Assembly: GCF_036021035.1 (NCBI RefSeq)
Contig: NZ_CP107930.1
Location: forward strand, 3,658,001 to 3,722,000
Direction: 5' to 3'
DNA: 64,000 nt
Origin: Kineococcus sp. NBC_00420
GTDB taxonomy: Bacteria > Actinomycetota > Actinomycetes > Actinomycetales > Kineococcaceae
Every line of letters begins with the position of its first letter. The first letter of the stretch is position 1. Position numbers and translations under genes: made by a program. The notes beneath the pieces were generated by a model. That model ran no database searches and was not told the DNA's origin. It saw only the letters and a list, made by a program, of their open reading frames with translations. Shown piece by piece: positions 8,480 through 17,705 of this stretch.

Positions 8480-9115
8480 GTGGTCACCACCGAGCAGGTG
8501 CTCGCCCTCGCCGCGACGAGCCTCGTCGTCATCGCCGTCCCCGGCCCGAGCGTCCTCTTCATCGTCGGCCGCGCCCTCGCGCACGGGCGGGTGACGGCCC
8601 TGGCCGGCGTCCTGGGCAACTCCCTGGGCAGTCTCGTCGCGGCCCTCGTGATCGCCGTCGGACTGGGTCCGGTGCTGCAGCGCTGGGACACCGCGCTGGA
8701 GGTCGTGAAGCTCGCCGGGGCCGCGTACCTGGTGTGGCTGGGGGTCCAGGCGCTGCGCGGAGCCGGTCACGTCGGACAGGACACGGTCGTCGGTTCAGCG
8801 CGGACCCGCGGGCGCGAGGTCCGGGCCGGGCTGGTCGTCGGCCTCAGCAACCCCAAGGTGTTCGTGGTGTTCGCGGCGATCCTGCCCCAGTTCGTGGACC
8901 GCTCCGCCGGGTCGCTCACCGGTCAGATGGTCCTGCTCAGTCTGGTCCCCATCGGCATCGGCCTGGTCTGCGACAGCACCTGGGGTCTGGTCGCGTCCCG
9001 CGTGCGGACGGCCTTCGTCGGACGCCCGCAGCGGCTGCGGACGGTGACCCGCGTCGGAGGAGCCTCGATGATCGGACTGGGCGTCCTCACCGCCGTCACC
9101 GGCTGGCACCGCTGA
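8480..9115 (+). CDS. LysE/RhtB-family amino acid exporter
   Basis: The 211-residue membrane protein has about six hydrophobic segments and the family signature [18 protein letters not shown] close to the N-terminus, followed by the GLGP and [15 protein letters not shown] segments and the [18 protein letters not shown] motif in the middle. LysE/RhtB proteins export basic or neutral amino acids or related small metabolites across the cytoplasmic membrane. The exact substrate is not predictable. The GTG at 8480 is chosen because the first membrane helix begins a few residues later. It is divergent from the phosphatase gene with about 80 bp between starts. Confidence 0.9.
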   Translation: MVTTEQVLALAATSLVVIAVPGPSVLFIVGRALAHGRVTALAGVLGNSLGSLVAALVIAVGLGPVLQRWDTALEVVKLAGAAYLVWLGVQALRGAGHVGQDTVVGSARTRGREVRAGLVVGLSNPKVFVVFAAILPQFVDRSAGSLTGQMVLLSLVPIGIGLVCDSTWGLVASRVRTAFVGRPQRLRTVTRVGGASMIGLGVLTAVTGWHR

Positions 9116-9179
9116 CGGAACGTCGCGCGACCGGTGCGCGTTGTGCGGGGCAGGTAGGAGAGCGCGGGGAGAGGACAGG

Positions 9180-10064
9180 ATGCACCGGCACCACAACGGG
9201 CTGAAGACCGCCGTCCTGTTCGGGGTGATCTGGGCGGTCCTGCTGCTCATCGGCGGGTTCCTCGCGACCTCGTTCCGCAGCTCCGGCATCCTCGTCGTCT
9301 TCGTCCTCATCGGGCTGGGGACCTCGGCCTACGGCTACTGGAACTCCGCGAACCTGGCCCTGCGCTCGATGCGCGCCCGCCCCGTCTCCGAGGCCGAACA
9401 ACCCGGGATGTACCGGATCGTGCGCGAGCTCTCCACCGCCGCGCGCCAGCCGATGCCGCAGCTGTACGTCTCGCCCACCATGGCGCCCAACGCCTTCGCG
9501 ACCGGCCGCAACCCCCAGAACGCCGCCGTCTGCTGCACCGAGGGCATCCTGCAGCTCCTGGACGAGCGCGAACTCCGCGGCGTCCTCGGCCACGAGCTCA
9601 TGCACGTCTACAACCGCGACATCCTCACCTCCTCCGTGGCGGGGGCGCTCGCGGGCGTCATCACCTCGATCGCGCAGTTCGGGGTGTTCTTCGGGTCGGT
9701 GTTCGGGGGCGGACGCGACGACGAGAGCCGCGCGAACCCGTTGGCGCTGCTGCTGCTGTCGCTGATGGCGCCGCTCGCGGCCACCGTCGTCCAGCTCGCC
9801 ATCTCACGGACCCGCGAGTACGACGCCGACGAGGACGGGGCCAAGCTCACCGGCGACCCGCTGGCGCTCGCCTCGGCCCTGCGCAAGCTGGAGCTGGGTA
9901 CGCGTCAGTTGCCGCTGCCGCCCGAGCGGGAGCTCGTCAACGCCAGCCACATGATGATCGCGAACCCCTTCCGCGCGCAGGGCGTCGCGAAGCTGTTCTC
10001 GACGCACCCGCCGATGGCCGAGCGGATCGCCCGCCTCGAGGCCCTCGCCGGCTACCGCCGCTGA
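9180..10064 (+). CDS. htpX: Zinc metalloprotease HtpX
   Basis: The 294-residue M48-family protein has two N-terminal membrane helices (about 11-30 and 35-52), the zinc-binding HELMH motif with His138, Glu139 and His142, two more hydrophobic stretches (about 152-175 and 186-208), and the third ligand in [11 protein letters not shown] at Glu213. HtpX is a membrane protease for quality control of damaged membrane proteins. The ATG at 9180 follows a strong purine-rich site (GGGGAGAGG). The ending with [16 protein letters not shown] is typical. It sits alone, convergent with the next gene. Confidence 0.96.
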   Translation: MHRHHNGLKTAVLFGVIWAVLLLIGGFLATSFRSSGILVVFVLIGLGTSAYGYWNSANLALRSMRARPVSEAEQPGMYRIVRELSTAARQPMPQLYVSPTMAPNAFATGRNPQNAAVCCTEGILQLLDERELRGVLGHELMHVYNRDILTSSVAGALAGVITSIAQFGVFFGSVFGGGRDDESRANPLALLLLSLMAPLAATVVQLAISRTREYDADEDGAKLTGDPLALASALRKLELGTRQLPLPPERELVNASHMMIANPFRAQGVAKLFSTHPPMAERIARLEALAGYRR

Positions 10065-10090
10065 CCTGCCCGTCACCGAGCCGGCCGGGA

Positions 10091-11050
10091 TCAGCCGAGG
10101 CGGGCCTCCAGCCAGGTCCGGAACAGCGGGAAGACCTGCCCGTCCGGGTCCTGCGGGTCGGTGTGCGAGACGCCGTCGAGCAGGTGCAGCTCCACCGCGT
10201 CCCCGGCGGCGCTCGCGGCGGCGTCGAACTCCTGGGCCTGGGAGTACGGGACCGTCTGGTCGCCCGTCCCGTGCGCGACGAACAGCGGGAAGCCGAAGGG
10301 CACCCGCCGCGTCGGGTCGCCGATCGCGTAGCGGTCGTCGACCTCGTCCGGGGTTCCCCCGAACAGCGTCCGCACGTTGACGTCGCCACCGTCGCCACCG
10401 AGCGCGGTGGGGTGCAGCACCCCGGACATCGACGCCGCGAACGCGGGCACGACCCGCGGTGAGGCACCCGGGGCGTCGGCGGGCAGACCGGCCCGGGCGG
10501 CCGCCCACATCGCCAGGTGACCGCCCGCGGAGTGCCCGACGAAGCACACTCGCCCGGTCGGCAGCGAGTGCTGGGCGGCGGCCTCGGCGGCCATGTCGAC
10601 GGCCGTGGCGACGTCGCTGAACGTGCCCGTCCAGCCGCCGCCGTCGCCGTTGCCGCGGTAGTCGGTGTTGAGCACCGGCCAGCCGCCGCCGACGAGGTCC
10701 GCCACCAGGTCGTTCAGGTCGCGGCGGTCGGTGGTGGCGTCCCAGCCACCCCCGTGCACGACGACGACGATCGCGTCGCGGTGCTCGCCCGGCGGCAGCC
10801 ACAGGTCGCTGACCTGGCGGGGGTGGTCGCCGTAGCGGTACTCGCTGCGCTGGGAGACGTCGAGCCCGGGCGGGACGAAACCGGCGTCCGTCTCCGCGTC
10901 CGGCGTACCCGTGTCCGTGGGCGTGGCGGTCTCCGTGGGGGTGGCCGTGGTGGCGCTCGCCGGGGTGGTGGGGGAGTCGTCGCTGCACGCGCCCAGCGCG
11001 CCCCCGCTCAGCGCGAGGCCGATCACTGCCCGGCGGCGCAGCGGACCCAC
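10091..11050 (-). CDS. Secreted alpha/beta hydrolase (BD-FAE/lipase-like), Tat-type lipoprotein
   Basis: The 319-residue protein starts with RRRAVIGLAL followed by a lipobox ending at Cys22 (LGAC), which together suggest Tat export and lipid anchoring. A Thr/Pro/Ala-rich linker (about 26-55) precedes the hydrolase domain. The oxyanion HGGGW motif, the GHSAGGHLA nucleophile elbow, the acidic residue in AHGTGDQTVP and the histidine in DGVSHTD form a full catalytic set. It is close to the carboxylesterase/arylformamidase-like group; the substrate is unknown. The start GTG at 11050 lies one base short of the yajQ stop codon, so it is probably translated from the yajQ transcript. Confidence 0.88.
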   Translation of the reverse strand: MGPLRRRAVIGLALSGGALGACSDDSPTTPASATTATPTETATPTDTGTPDAETDAGFVPPGLDVSQRSEYRYGDHPRQVSDLWLPPGEHRDAIVVVVHGGGWDATTDRRDLNDLVADLVGGGWPVLNTDYRGNGDGGGWTGTFSDVATAVDMAAEAAAQHSLPTGRVCFVGHSAGGHLAMWAAARAGLPADAPGASPRVVPAFAASMSGVLHPTALGGDGGDVNVRTLFGGTPDEVDDRYAIGDPTRRVPFGFPLFVAHGTGDQTVPYSQAQEFDAAASAAGDAVELHLLDGVSHTDPQDPDGQVFPLFRTWLEARLG

Positions 11051-11051
11051 C

Positions 11052-11543
11052 TCAGCGGTAGTTGACGAACTGGAGGGCGACGTCGAGGTCGGAACCCTTG
11101 AGCAGCGCGATGACCGCCTGCAGGTCGTCGCGGTCCTTGGAGCTGACCCGCATCTCGTCGCCGGTGATCTGCGACTTCACGCCCTTGGGGCCCTCGTCGC
11201 GGATGATCTTGCCGATCTTCTTGGCGACGTCCTGGGCGAGGCCCTCCTTGAGCTCGGCGGTGATCCGGTACTCCTTGCCCGACGGGACCGGGTCGGAGGT
11301 GTCCAGCGCCTTCAGCGACACGCCGCGCTTGATGAGCTTGGTCTGCAGCACGTCCAGGACGGCGTTCACGCGGTCCTCGGAGTTGGCGACCATGAGGATC
11401 GACTCCCCGCTCCACCGGACGTCGGCGCCGACACCCTTGAAGTCGTAGCGCTGGGCGATCTCCTTGGCGGCCTGGTTGAGGGCGTTGTCGACCTCCTGGC
11501 GGTCGATCTTGCTGACGACGTCGAACGACGACTCGCTGGCCAC
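11052..11543 (-). CDS. YajQ family nucleotide-binding protein
   Basis: The 163-residue protein matches the YajQ/UPF0234 family over its whole length: [20 protein letters not shown] at the start, the QRYDFKG motif, and the ending [12 protein letters not shown]. Members bind nucleotides or RNA, and some bind cyclic di-GMP and act as signalling proteins. The GTG at 11543 follows an AGGAGGA ribosome site 7 bases upstream and gives the usual family length; a longer reading to 11588 is unneeded. It is divergent from the tRNA cluster and nearly abuts the lipoprotein esterase downstream. Confidence 0.94.
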   Translation of the reverse strand: MASESSFDVVSKIDRQEVDNALNQAAKEIAQRYDFKGVGADVRWSGESILMVANSEDRVNAVLDVLQTKLIKRGVSLKALDTSDPVPSGKEYRITAELKEGLAQDVAKKIGKIIRDEGPKGVKSQITGDEMRVSSKDRDDLQAVIALLKGSDLDVALQFVNYR

Positions 11544-11578
11544 GCGGGGTTCCTCCTGGGGTTCGTGGGGGGCTCGGT

Positions 11579-11608
11579 TTCCGAGCACCGCTCATGTCTT
11601 GCTATCGT
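11579..11608 (+). promoter_or_regulatory. Possible promoter of the tRNA cluster
   Basis: A TATCGT hexamer (11603-11608) lies 18 bp after TTCCGA (11579-11584) and about 30 bp before tRNA-Tyr. The -10 match is fair and the -35 is weak. The 18-bp spacing is the same as in the better ribosomal promoters of this window. Confidence 0.4.
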
Positions 11609-11637
11609 CTCACCGTCGCCAGCTCGCTGGTGGCACT

Positions 11638-11719
11638 GGCGGGTTGCCCGAGTGGCCAAAGGGAGCGGATTGTAAATCCGCCGGCGTAGCCTACGTTGGT
11701 TCGAATCCATCACCCGCCA
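11638..11719 (+). tRNA. tRNA-Tyr (GTA)
   Basis: The 82-nt cloverleaf has acceptor GGCGGGT (11638-11644) paired with ACCCGCC (11712-11718), a GTA anticodon in the loop of TTGTAAATC, a long class II variable arm and the T-loop GGTTCGAATCC. The long arm and anticodon fix it as tyrosine. The CCA end is not encoded. Confidence 0.96.
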
Positions 11720-11730
11720 CGTCGCGAGTC

Positions 11731-11765
11731 CGCGACCCGGTGCCGGTCTCCGGCACCGGGTCGCG
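11731..11765 (+). terminator. Strong hairpin after tRNA-Tyr
   Basis: A 16-bp perfect stem (11731-11746 with 11750-11765) with a 3-base loop follows the tRNA by 11 bases. There is no T-run behind it. It may terminate the tRNA-Tyr transcript or serve as a processing signal before tRNA-Thr. Confidence 0.5.
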
Positions 11766-11813
11766 TCATGTAGGGTCGTCACCGGCCGTACACGCGGCAG
11801 CACAACCAGTTTG

Positions 11814-11885
<72 letters not shown>

Positions 11886-11914
11886 CGCAACCGGCGGCTG
11901 GGCCCGCCGGACGC

Positions 11915-11987
11915 GGCGGGGTAGCTCAGTTGGTAGAGCAAGCGGCTCATAATCGCTGTGTCGCCGGTTCAAGTCCGGCCCTCGCTA
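11915..11987 (+). tRNA. tRNA-Met (CAT), elongator type
   Basis: The 73-nt cloverleaf has acceptor GGCGGGG (11915-11921) paired with CCTCGCT (11980-11986) using two wobble pairs, an anticodon loop CTCATAA giving CAT, and T-arm GCCGG/CCGGC. The first acceptor pair and the lack of the three GC pairs below the anticodon loop argue for an elongator rather than the initiator. It lies 29 bp after tRNA-Thr. Confidence 0.94.
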
Positions 11988-12005
11988 CAGCGCACGACAC
12001 GTACC

Positions 12006-12034
12006 GAGCGGCCGCCCTCCGTGGGCGGCCGCTC
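12006..12034 (+). terminator. Hairpin after the tRNA cluster
   Basis: A 12-bp perfect stem (12006-12017 with 12023-12034) with a 5-base loop follows tRNA-Met. It separates the tRNA cluster from rpmG, whose likely -10 (TACCCT, 12067-12072) lies downstream. No T-run is present. Confidence 0.5.
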
Positions 12035-12162
12035 GTCGCGCGTTCGGGCGCTTGCCGCACGTCGCGTACCCTGGTGGGGATCGGCGGAGCGCGCGCCCGC
12101 CCGTACGTCCGCAGTGCGACGAACCTTGTCGTACGACGAATCCTGAGGAAGAGGCACCCGCC

Positions 12163-12330
12163 GTGGCCAAGACCACCGACGTCCGCCCGAAGATCACCAT
12201 GGCTTGCACCGAGTGCAAGGAGCGGAACTACATCACCAAGAAGAACCGCCGCAACGACCCGGACCGCCTGGACCTGGCCAAGTTCTGCCCGCGCTGCGGC
12301 AAGAAGACCACGCACCGCGAAACCCGCTGA
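12163..12330 (+). CDS. rpmG: 50S ribosomal protein L33
   Basis: The 55-residue protein reads from GTG 12163 after a GAGGAAGAGG site. It carries the zinc-ribbon form of L33, with CTEC near residue 14 and CPRC near residue 44 holding the four cysteines, and the [10 protein letters not shown] core. L33 sits near the E site of the large subunit. The place between tRNA-Thr/tRNA-Met and a MaoC pair is the standard actinobacterial context. Zn-containing copies are often paired with a zinc-free paralogue elsewhere in the genome. Confidence 0.96.
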   Translation: MAKTTDVRPKITMACTECKERNYITKKNRRNDPDRLDLAKFCPRCGKKTTHRETR

Positions 12331-12368
12331 CACCAGCACGTCCGTTCCGGATCGGGGAGCACGCACCT

Positions 12369-12830
12369 GTGACGACCGTCAACGTCGACGAGTCCTTCGC
12401 GGGGCGTGTCTACCCGGCCTCCGGGACCACCACGGTGAGCGCCGACACGGTCCGGGCCTTCGCTCGGGCCGTGCGGGCCGCCCACCCGGTCCACCACGAC
12501 ACGGCGGCCGCCCGTGAACTCGGCTACGCCGACGTCGTCGCCCCGCCGACCTTCGCGGTCACGCTGGCCCAGGTCGCGGAGAAGCAGTTCGTGGCCGACC
12601 CGGCCGCGGGCATCGACTTCTCCCGCGTCGTCCACGGCGAGGAGCAGTTCCGCCACCACGCCCCCATCGTGGCCGGTGACGAACTCACCGCCGAGGTGCA
12701 CGTGGACCGCGTCCGCGTCGTGCGCGGCAACGCGATGATCACCACCCGCACCGAACTCGCCCGCACCGACGGCACCCCCGTCACGACGGTGACGTCGATG
12801 CTGGTCGTCCGCGCGGAGGACCCGGCGTGA
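12369..12830 (+). CDS. MaoC-like dehydratase subunit, HadA-type (N-terminal domain)
   Basis: The 153-residue hotdog-fold protein resembles the HadA/FAS1 dehydratase-region family: it has the YPASGTTTVSADTVRAFARAV start and the DVVAPPTFAVTLAQ segment but lacks the catalytic Asp-x-x-x-x-His motif, as HadA does. HadA pairs with HadB to form the (3R)-hydroxyacyl-ACP dehydratase of type II fatty acid elongation. GTG 12369 follows GGGGAG by 9 bases, and its stop overlaps the start of the next gene (GTGA), so the two subunits are translationally coupled. The precise acyl chain substrate is not known. Confidence 0.88.
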   Translation: MTTVNVDESFAGRVYPASGTTTVSADTVRAFARAVRAAHPVHHDTAAARELGYADVVAPPTFAVTLAQVAEKQFVADPAAGIDFSRVVHGEEQFRHHAPIVAGDELTAEVHVDRVRVVRGNAMITTRTELARTDGTPVTTVTSMLVVRAEDPA

Positions 12831-13243
12831 ACTTCGAGGACACCGAGGTCGGCACCGAACTCCCCGCCGCCCGCTACGAGCTCTCCCGCGACGACCTCCG
12901 CGCCTACGCCGAGGCCTCCGGGGACCACAACCCGATCCACCTCGACGAGGCGACCGCGACGTCCGTCGGCCTGCCCGACGTCATCGCCCACGGGATGCTG
13001 ACCATGGGCCTGGCCGGTTCCGTCGTGGCCGACTGGGCCGGGGACCCGACCGCGGTGGTCTCCTTCGGCACGAGGTTCACCGCCCCCGTCGTCGTGCCCT
13101 CCGCTGAGCCGGCCGTCGTCGAGGTCGCCGGCACGGTGCTCACGCGCGACGAGTCCGCCCGCACGGTCGAGGTCGACCTCACCGTGACCCACGCGGGGAC
13201 GAAGGTCCTCGGGCGCGCCCGGGCTGTCGTCCGCCTGCCGTGA
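12827..13243 (+). CDS. MaoC-like dehydratase, HadB-type catalytic subunit
   Basis: The 138-residue hotdog protein has the hydratase motif YAEASGDHNPIHLDE, with the catalytic aspartate and histidine, and the DVIAHGMLTMGLAGS helix. It is the expected catalytic partner of the upstream HadA-like subunit, together dehydrating (3R)-hydroxyacyl thioesters. No third HadC-like gene follows; instead an MFS gene overlaps its stop codon through GTGA. I infer the heterodimer from gene order and family knowledge. Confidence 0.9.
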   Translation: MNFEDTEVGTELPAARYELSRDDLRAYAEASGDHNPIHLDEATATSVGLPDVIAHGMLTMGLAGSVVADWAGDPTAVVSFGTRFTAPVVVPSAEPAVVEVAGTVLTRDESARTVEVDLTVTHAGTKVLGRARAVVRLP

Positions 13244-14472
13244 GCACCCCCTCGCCCGCAGCCCTGCGGGCGAGGACGGCCGTGTACGCGGCCTTCGTCC
13301 TCAACGGCTTCTTCATGTCGACGTGGGTGGCCCGGATCCCCTCCGTCCGCGACACCCTGGGCCTGTCCAACGGCGGGATGAGCCTGCTGCTGCTGGCCTT
13401 CTCGCTCGGCTCCGTCCTCGCCATGCCGATCGCGGGGGCGGTCGTGCTGCGCTTCGGGCGGGCCCGGACCGTCTTCGGCGGCTCCGTCGTCGTGGCCCTC
13501 GGCCTGCTCGTGGTCTCCGTCTCCGTGGACGGCTTCGGCTCCGTGCCCCCGACCGCGCTGGGGTTGTTCGCCGCCGGGGCGGGCGTCGCCTCCTGGGACG
13601 TCGCGATGAACGTCGAGGGGTCGGCCGTCGAGCGCCGCCTGGACCGCGCGATCATGTCCCGCTTCCACGCGGCCTGGAGCCTCGGCAGCGTGGCCTCCGC
13701 CGGGGTCTCCGTGCTGCTGCTGAAGGTCGGGGTGCCGACCTGGACGCACCTCTGCGCCGTCGCGGTCCTCGTCGTGCTGGGGACGACGGTCCTGACCCGG
13801 TCCTTCCTCGGCGAGGCCGCCCCGGCGACCACCGGGGAGCAGCCGCGGGCGGGGATCTCGCTGGGGCAGGCGTGGCGCGAACCGCGCACCCTGCTCATCG
13901 GGGTCCTGGTGCTCTGCATGGCCTTCGTCGAGGGCACCGCCAACGACTGGCTGGCGCTCGGCCTCATCGACGGTCACGACGTCTCGCACTCGGCGGGCGT
14001 CGCCGGGTTCACCGTCTTCGTCGTCGCGATGACCTGCGGGCGACTCGTCGGGCCGGTCGCCCTGCAGCGCCTCGGCCGGGTGCCGGCCCTGCGGCTCAGC
14101 GCGGGCGTCGCCGCCGTCGGCGTCGGCGTCTTCGTCCTCGCCCCGAACGTCACGGTGGCCGTGGTGGGTGCGCTGCTCTGGGGCCTGGGCGCCGCGCTCG
14201 GGTTCCCGACCGGGATGAGCGCCGCCGGTGACGAGGAGACCAACGCGGCCGTCCGCGTCAGCGTCGTCTCCTCCGTCGGGTACACCGCCTTCCTCGCGGG
14301 CCCGCCGCTGGTGGGTCTGCTCGCCGACCGCACCGGGGTCGTCCACGCCGTGACCGCGGCCGCGGTGGCCTCGGTGGTCGCGCTCTTCGTCGCCGCGGCG
14401 GCCCGCCCGCACGCCGACGGGGTCGCCCTCGGCGCGGGCGGCGCGGCCGCGGGGGGCAAGCTGTCCTCGTGA
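13240..14472 (+). CDS. MFS transporter
   Basis: The 410-residue membrane protein has about 12 hydrophobic helices. It shows FVLNGFFMSTWVARIPSVRDTLGLSNGGMSLL at the start, GRARTVFGG after helix 2, and DVAMNVEGSAVERRLDRAIMSRFHAAWSLGS in the central part, a pattern shared with the fucose permease-like branch of MFS carriers with no fixed substrate. GTG 13240 overlaps the preceding stop, and its own stop overlaps murB, so it is within one tightly packed operon. Whether it imports or exports cannot be said. Confidence 0.88.
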   Translation: MSTPSPAALRARTAVYAAFVLNGFFMSTWVARIPSVRDTLGLSNGGMSLLLLAFSLGSVLAMPIAGAVVLRFGRARTVFGGSVVVALGLLVVSVSVDGFGSVPPTALGLFAAGAGVASWDVAMNVEGSAVERRLDRAIMSRFHAAWSLGSVASAGVSVLLLKVGVPTWTHLCAVAVLVVLGTTVLTRSFLGEAAPATTGEQPRAGISLGQAWREPRTLLIGVLVLCMAFVEGTANDWLALGLIDGHDVSHSAGVAGFTVFVVAMTCGRLVGPVALQRLGRVPALRLSAGVAAVGVGVFVLAPNVTVAVVGALLWGLGAALGFPTGMSAAGDEETNAAVRVSVVSSVGYTAFLAGPPLVGLLADRTGVVHAVTAAAVASVVALFVAAAARPHADGVALGAGGAAAGGKLSS

Positions 14473-15536
14473 CCCACCTGCTCGCCGACCTGACCACCCT
14501 GCGCGTGGGGGGACCCGCCCGGAAGCTCGTCGAGGCCCGCACCGATGCGGAGGTCGTCGAGGCCGTCGCTGCGGCGGACGCCGCGGGGGAGCCCCTGCTG
14601 CTGGTCGCCGGCGGGTCGAACCTGCTCGTCGCGGACGCGGGGTTCGACGGCACCGTCGTGCACGTCGCGACGCAGGGCGTCAGTGTCGCCAGCGAGGACG
14701 CCTGCGGTGGCGGCGTCGTGACGGTCGCCGCCGGCCACTCCTTCGACGCCTTCGTCGCGACCGCGGTGCAGCGCGGGTGGGCGGGGGTCGAGGCGCTGTC
14801 CGGCATCCCCGGGTCCGTCGGCGCGACGCCCGTGCAGAACGTCGGGGCGTACGGACAGGACGTGGCGCAGACCATCGAGACCGTCCGCACCTGGGACCGG
14901 CTCGAACGCCGGCAGCGCACGTTCGTGGCCGCCGAGCTGGGGTTCGGCTACCGCACGTCCCTGCTCAAGCGGTCGAGGGTCGCGCTGAACGGCCCGCACC
15001 CCGAGAGCCGCTACGTGGTCCTCGACGTGACGTTCCAGTTCCCCCTCCGGGCGGCCGCCTCCGAGGTCGCCTACCCCGAACTCGCGCGCCGGCTCGGGGT
15101 CGAGGTCGGCGCCCGGGTGTCCTCGGCCGCGGTCCGCGCGGCGGTGCTCGAACTCCGCGCCGGCAAGGGGATGGTCTGGGACCCGGCCGACCGCAGCGAC
15201 CACGACACCTGGAGCGCCGGGTCCTTCTTCACCAACCCGCTGCTGCGCCCCGACCAGGCCGACGCGCTGCCCACCGACGCCCCGCGCTTCCCGGGGGGCG
15301 ACGGGCTGGTGAAGACCTCGGCCGCGTGGCTGATCGACCACGCCGGGTTCGGCAAGGGCTTCGGTGCTCCCGGCCCCGCGACGTTGTCGACCAAGCACAC
15401 CCTGGCGATCACCAACCGGGGCGGGGCCACCGCGGCCGACCTGCTGGCGCTGGCGCGGACGGTCACCGACGGGGTCGAGGCCCGGTTCGGGATCCGCCTG
15501 GTCAACGAGCCCGTGCTGGTGGGCACCTCGCTCTGA
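14469..15536 (+). CDS. murB: UDP-N-acetylenolpyruvoylglucosamine reductase
   Basis: The 355-residue flavoenzyme reduces UDP-GlcNAc-enolpyruvate to UDP-MurNAc in peptidoglycan synthesis. It shows the FAD-binding core TTLRVGGPARKLVEA and VAGGSNLLVAD, the GIPGSVGATPVQNVGAYGQ loop, the catalytic serine in SAGSFFTNP, and the catalytic glutamate in RLVNEPVLVG near the C-terminus. The GTG at 14469 shares bases with the MFS stop codon. The location beside a HadAB-like pair and upstream of an adenosine deaminase and aminotransferase matches a well-known actinobacterial order. Confidence 0.97.
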   Translation: MTHLLADLTTLRVGGPARKLVEARTDAEVVEAVAAADAAGEPLLLVAGGSNLLVADAGFDGTVVHVATQGVSVASEDACGGGVVTVAAGHSFDAFVATAVQRGWAGVEALSGIPGSVGATPVQNVGAYGQDVAQTIETVRTWDRLERRQRTFVAAELGFGYRTSLLKRSRVALNGPHPESRYVVLDVTFQFPLRAAASEVAYPELARRLGVEVGARVSSAAVRAAVLELRAGKGMVWDPADRSDHDTWSAGSFFTNPLLRPDQADALPTDAPRFPGGDGLVKTSAAWLIDHAGFGKGFGAPGPATLSTKHTLAITNRGGATAADLLALARTVTDGVEARFGIRLVNEPVLVGTSL

Positions 15537-15675
15537 GCCCGGCCCGCAGGACGTCACCCGGACGGTCTACAGGACGTCGTGGACCGTACCGATGACCGAG
15601 GGGTAGTCGACAGGTCGAACCCCCGGTCTCCTGCCACGTGGGGAACCCGTACGTCCACCCCGGAAGGCCGTCGCC

Positions 15676-17265
15676 ATGAAGTCCCTGCGTGATCTGAAGG
15701 TCGCCTCCAAGCTGTTCGCCGCGTTCGGGATCGTGTGCCTCCTGCTGGCCGCGGTGGTGGCCCTGGGCATCTCGCGACTGGGTTCGTCGCAGGCCAACCT
15801 GGACACCGTGTCGACCTCGGCCATGGCTTCCGTCCGGACCATCGGCGCGACCAAGAACGACTTCTCCGACACCCGCATCGACCTGCTCAACGCCGCCGTG
15901 GCCCCGGACGTGACCACCACCGACGCGGCGCTGGCGGCCATGAAGGACGACGACGCCGCCTACGACGCCTCCTGGGCGGCCTACCTGACGACCTCCCCGG
16001 CCGCCTCCGAGGCCGACCGCGCCAAGGTCCAGGACCTCATGGCCCAGTACCGCAGCACCCGCGAAGCCCTGGTTCCGCTCGCGCTCGCCAACGACGTGAC
16101 GGGCTTCTACACCACCCGGGAGCGCACCTCCACCCCGGTGGTCACAGCCCTCAACGCCCAGCTCGACGTGATAGCCACCACCGAACAGGACGCCGCCAAG
16201 GCTCTGGCGGCCTCGGGTGGTCGCGACTACCGCACCGCCGTCACCCTGCTGCTGGTCATCGGTGCCCTCGCGCTGGTGATCGCCGTCGTCGTCGCCGTCG
16301 TCGTCGCCCGCTCCATCGCACGTCCCCTGGCTCGCACCCTCACCGTCGTCCTCGGCCTGGCCGACGGCCGCCTGGACCAGCGCGTGGGCATCGACACCAA
16401 GGACGAGGTCGGCGAGCTCGCCGGCGCCCTGGACACCACCATGGACAAGCTGACCGCGACGATGCGCGCCATCAACGCCTCGGCCGCGACCCTCGCCGCC
16501 TCCAGCGAGGAACTGACCACCGTCGCCACCCAGCTCTCCTCCGGCGCCGAGGAATCCGCCACCCAGACCCAGGTCGTCTCCGCCGCCACCGAAGAGATCT
16601 CCGCCAACATCGGCACCGTCGCCGCCGCCGGGGAGGAGATGACCGCCGCCATCCGCGAGATCGCCACCTCCACCGCCGAGGCCTCCTCGGTCTCCGCCGA
16701 CGCCGTGTCCAGCGCGTCGCAGGCCTCGGAGATCCTGGACCGCCTCTCCGCCTCCTCCCGCGAGATCGGCGACGTCGTCAAGCTCATCACCTCCATCGCC
16801 GAGCAGACCAACCTCCTCGCCCTCAACGCCACCATCGAAGCCGCCCGCGCCGGGGAGATGGGCAAGGGCTTCGCCGTCGTCGCCGGGGAGGTGAAGGAAC
16901 TGGCCCAGCAGACCGCTCGGGCCACCGAGTCCATCACCACCCGGGTGGCGGCCACCCAGGCTGACGCGACCGAGGCCGCGTTCGCCATCGGCGGCATCAG
17001 TGAGGTCATCGCCCGCATCGACGGGTTGCAGGCCACCATCGCGGCGGCGGTGGAGGAGCAGTCGGCGACGACGTCGGAGATGGTCCGCAACGTCACCGAG
17101 GTCTCCTCGGGGAGTCAGGAGATCGCGCTGAACATCTCCGGCATCGCCGCCGCGGCGGACCAGACCACGGCGGGGGCGACTCACACCGCCACCACCGCAG
17201 GTGAGGTCTCGCGCGCCGCGGTCGAGCTGAGCGGACTCGTGGCGGCGTTCACCCTTCCCCGCTGA
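15676..17265 (+). CDS. Methyl-accepting chemotaxis protein (chemoreceptor 2)
   Basis: The 529-residue receptor has the same plan as the receptor at 5438: TM1 about 11-32, an extracytoplasmic four-helix domain, TM2 about 188-211, HAMP about 211-263 and a long signalling domain with the [21 protein letters not shown] hairpin tip. HAMP and signalling parts are nearly identical between the two while the sensing domains differ strongly, so they probably arose by duplication and sense different ligands. ATG 15676 follows GGAAGG with fair spacing. No CheR-binding tail is present. It is monocistronic, with a 139-nt gap behind murB. Confidence 0.96.
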   Translation: MKSLRDLKVASKLFAAFGIVCLLLAAVVALGISRLGSSQANLDTVSTSAMASVRTIGATKNDFSDTRIDLLNAAVAPDVTTTDAALAAMKDDDAAYDASWAAYLTTSPAASEADRAKVQDLMAQYRSTREALVPLALANDVTGFYTTRERTSTPVVTALNAQLDVIATTEQDAAKALAASGGRDYRTAVTLLLVIGALALVIAVVVAVVVARSIARPLARTLTVVLGLADGRLDQRVGIDTKDEVGELAGALDTTMDKLTATMRAINASAATLAASSEELTTVATQLSSGAEESATQTQVVSAATEEISANIGTVAAAGEEMTAAIREIATSTAEASSVSADAVSSASQASEILDRLSASSREIGDVVKLITSIAEQTNLLALNATIEAARAGEMGKGFAVVAGEVKELAQQTARATESITTRVAATQADATEAAFAIGGISEVIARIDGLQATIAAAVEEQSATTSEMVRNVTEVSSGSQEIALNISGIAAAADQTTAGATHTATTAGEVSRAAVELSGLVAAFTLPR

Positions 17266-17282
17266 CCCACGCGGACGGGTTC

Positions 17283-17705
17283 CTACTGAGCCTGCGCCCG
17301 GCCCGGGGGTTTCGGCGCCGGAGGACCGGGGCGACCCCGGCCGACGCTGACCAGCGCGGCGCGCACGACGTCGAGCGCCTGCTCCGGGCTCAACCCCGAC
17401 CCCAGGGCCCGTTCGACGAACCCCTCCGCCGCCCAGCGGACGTCCTCCTCGACGGTGACCTGCGCCGCGACGACCGTCCCCGTCCGTCGTCGTGACGTGA
17501 CAGTCCCGGCCGCCTCGAGCTCGCGGTAGGCGCGTTGCACGGTGCCGACCGCGAGGCCGAGGTCCGCGGCGAACGTCCGGGCTGCGGGGAGGCGGTCGCC
17601 CTCGCGCAGGGCGCCGGTGGTGGCGAGCGTGGTGATCTGCTCGCGGATCTGCTCGTAGGCCGGGACCGCGGACTGGGTGTCGACGGACAGTTCCAGAGAA
17701 CTCAC
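17283..17705 (-). CDS. GntR-family regulator, YtrA subfamily
   Basis: The 140-residue protein has a winged helix at about residues 12-80 (YEQIREQI, LPAARTFAADLGLAVGTVQRAYRELEAAG, the TSRRRTGTVV wing) and a short helical tail ending in Pro/Arg-rich residues, the plan of YtrA-type GntR repressors that lack a large effector domain. These commonly repress their own operon together with membrane transport genes. The GTG at 17705 overlaps the TGA of the upstream membrane-protein gene, so both belong to one operon. The 9-bp inverted repeat before that operon (18627-18650) is the likely operator. Confidence 0.9.
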   Translation of the reverse strand: MSSLELSVDTQSAVPAYEQIREQITTLATTGALREGDRLPAARTFAADLGLAVGTVQRAYRELEAAGTVTSRRRTGTVVAAQVTVEEDVRWAAEGFVERALGSGLSPEQALDVVRAALVSVGRGRPGPPAPKPPGRAQAQ

